Positions 55,511-56,607 of a stretch of 56,607 nucleotides of DNA are shown here, in pieces (position 1 is the stretch's first letter; every line of letters starts with the position of its first letter). A program made the position numbers and the translations under genes. The DNA is from CAYLMM01 sp964384825. Its GTDB lineage: Bacteria; Krumholzibacteriota; Krumholzibacteriia; LZORAL124-64-63. The stretch is from positions 1 through 56,607 of the forward strand of contig CAYLMM010000012.1 of the NCBI GenBank assembly GCA_964384825.1. Direction: 5' to 3'. The notes under the pieces were generated by a model. The model worked only from the letters and a program-made list of their open reading frames with translations, was not told where the DNA came from and did not search any database.

Positions 55511-56607
55511 CATCGAGACGATCCTGGTGCCGGGTTCGGGCCCGATCGTGATCGGCCAGGCCAGCGAATTCGATTATTCCGGCACCCAGGCGATCAAGGC
55601 GCTGCGCGGCGAGGGCTACCGGGTGGTGCTGATCAACTCGAACCCGGCCACGATCATGACCGACCCCGGCCTGGCCGACGCCACCTACATCGAACCGCTG
55701 ACGTGGCAGAGCGCGGAAAAGATCATCGCCCGCGAGAGGCCCGACGCGCTGCTGCCGACCGTCGGCGGCCAGACGGGCCTGAACCTGGCTGTCGAGCTGG
55801 CCGGACACGGGGTGCTCGAGCGCTACGGCGTGGAGATGATCGGGGCCGATGTCGGCTGCATCGGGCTGGCCGAGGATCGCGAGCAGTTCAAGGCGGCCAT
55901 GGCTCGCATCGGGCTCGAAACCCCGCGCAGCCTGCTGGTGACCTCGATGGAGATGGCGGACCTGGCCCTGGCCCGGATCCCGTTCCCGATGATCCTGCGG
56001 GCCAGCTTCACCCTCGGCGGCGAAGGCAGCGGCCTGGCGCGCGACCGCGGCGAATTCCTGAAGCTGCTGCGCGAGGGCCTGGCCGCATCGCCGGTCGGCA
56101 GCGTGCTGGTCGAGGAATCTGTCCTGGGCTGGAAGGAATACGAGCTCGAGGTGATCCGCGACCGGGCCGGCAACGGCATCGTGGTCTGCAGCATCGAGAA
56201 CTTCGACGCGATGGGCGTGCACACCGGCGACAGCGTGACCGTGGCCCCGGCCCAGACTTTGACCGACCGCGAGTACCAGCAGCTGCGCGACCAGTCGCTG
56301 CGGGTGCTCGACGCGGTGGGCGTGGTCACCGGCGGCAGCAACGTGCAGTTCGCGGTCGACCCGGAAACCGGCAAGGTGATGGTGATCGAGATGAACCCGC
56401 GGGTCAGCCGCAGCAGCGCGCTGGCGAGCAAGGCCACCGGCTATCCCATCGCCAAGATGGCCGCCCTGCTGGCGGTCGGCTACACCCTGCCCGAACTGCC
56501 CAACGAGATCACCGGCACCAGCAGCGCCTGCTTCGAACCCAGCCTGGACTACGCGGTGGTGAAGGTGCCGCGCTGGTCGTTCGAGAAGTTCCCCGGCACG
56601 CCCGACC
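55494..56607 (+). CDS. carB: Carbamoyl-phosphate synthase large subunit, 3' end outside window
   Basis: CarB makes carbamoyl phosphate from bicarbonate, ATP and ammonia. The first 371 residues are visible out of roughly 1070. It starts with IETILVPGSGPIVIGQASEFDYSGTQAIKALRGEGY. The ATP-grasp domain has FPMILRASFTLGGEGSG and the metal/ATP residues of VMVIEMNPRVSRSSALASKATGYPIAK. The ATG lies 17 bases inside carA, so the two are translationally coupled. The frame is open to the end of the window. Confidence 0.96.
   Translation, partial: MPRRDDIETILVPGSGPIVIGQASEFDYSGTQAIKALRGEGYRVVLINSNPATIMTDPGLADATYIEPLTWQSAEKIIARERPDALLPTVGGQTGLNLAVELAGHGVLERYGVEMIGADVGCIGLAEDREQFKAAMARIGLETPRSLLVTSMEMADLALARIPFPMILRASFTLGGEGSGLARDRGEFLKLLREGLAASPVGSVLVEESVLGWKEYELEVIRDRAGNGIVVCSIENFDAMGVHTGDSVTVAPAQTLTDREYQQLRDQSLRVLDAVGVVTGGSNVQFAVDPETGKVMVIEMNPRVSRSSALASKATGYPIAKMAALLAVGYTLPELPNEITGTSSACFEPSLDYAVVKVPRWSFEKFPGTPD

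Noticed and set aside
1..56607. CRISPR arrays, insertion sequences, prophage genes, rRNA.
   Set aside because: No repeat-spacer pattern, transposase, integrase or rRNA sequence was seen anywhere in the window.

Overview
The window is a high-GC chromosomal segment from a motile diderm bacterium. P-ring, L-ring, FlgA and usher-type outer-membrane genes show two membranes. A 29-residue AURKAIP1/COX24-type basic protein, a FlgD-type Ig sorting-like domain, DUF4402-like secreted proteins and a GlmU-like sugar nucleotidyltransferase point to the FCB superphylum or a neighbour such as Krumholzibacteriota or Eiseniibacteriota. That placement is inference and of low confidence.

Region 1 (1-23010, minus strand) is a large flagellar operon whose order resembles the Bacillus fla/che operon: secreted TPR protein, coiled-coil chaperone-like protein, flgB, flgC, fliE, fliF, fliG, fliH, fliI, fliJ, ylxF/motE-like, fliK, flgD, flgE, flbD, motA, motB, fliL, fliM, fliN, fliO, fliP, fliQ, fliR, flhB, flhA, flhF (cut by the window edge). 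No chemotaxis genes are present. Region 2 (23267-27565, minus) is a soluble PAS/GAF histidine kinase and an NtrC-type sigma-54 activator, followed upstream by flgM. Region 3 (28113-31144, plus) is the filament operon fliC-fliD-fliS-fliT-like. Region 4 (31191-40873, minus) is flgF-flgG-flgA-flgH-flgI-flgJ-flgN-flgK-flgL-fliW-csrA. Region 5 (41071-44093, minus) holds a PilZ protein, the tiny basic ribosome-associated protein, HU and the sugar nucleotidyltransferase.

Region 6 (44267-50917) holds secreted-fibre genes: an orphan FlgD-Ig domain, a small secreted protein, two paralogous 163-residue DUF4402-like proteins, a PapD-like chaperone and a large usher-like outer-membrane protein. Region 7 (50933-56607) holds a lipoprotein, a membrane metallophosphoesterase, a Cys/Trp-rich secreted protein, an isoprenylcysteine-methyltransferase-like protein, and carA-carB behind a sigma-70 promoter and a probable pyrimidine attenuator.

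The main result is the regulatory logic read from promoter sequences. Sigma-54 (-24/-12) elements of canonical form (TGGCAYG-N4-TTGC) precede fliP and flgF, and also the second DUF4402 gene and the chaperone-usher operon. Near-matches precede flgB and pilZ. Sigma-28 elements precede flgM and fliC. The kinase/activator operon has a sigma-70-like promoter covered by a palindrome resembling the Pseudomonas FleQ box. This suggests a hierarchy of kinase/activator, then sigma-54, then sigma-28/FlgM, then FliW/CsrA control of flagellin, with a previously unlinked chaperone-usher surface fibre wired into the same sigma-54 regulon. That co-regulated fibre is the best candidate here for an undescribed system.
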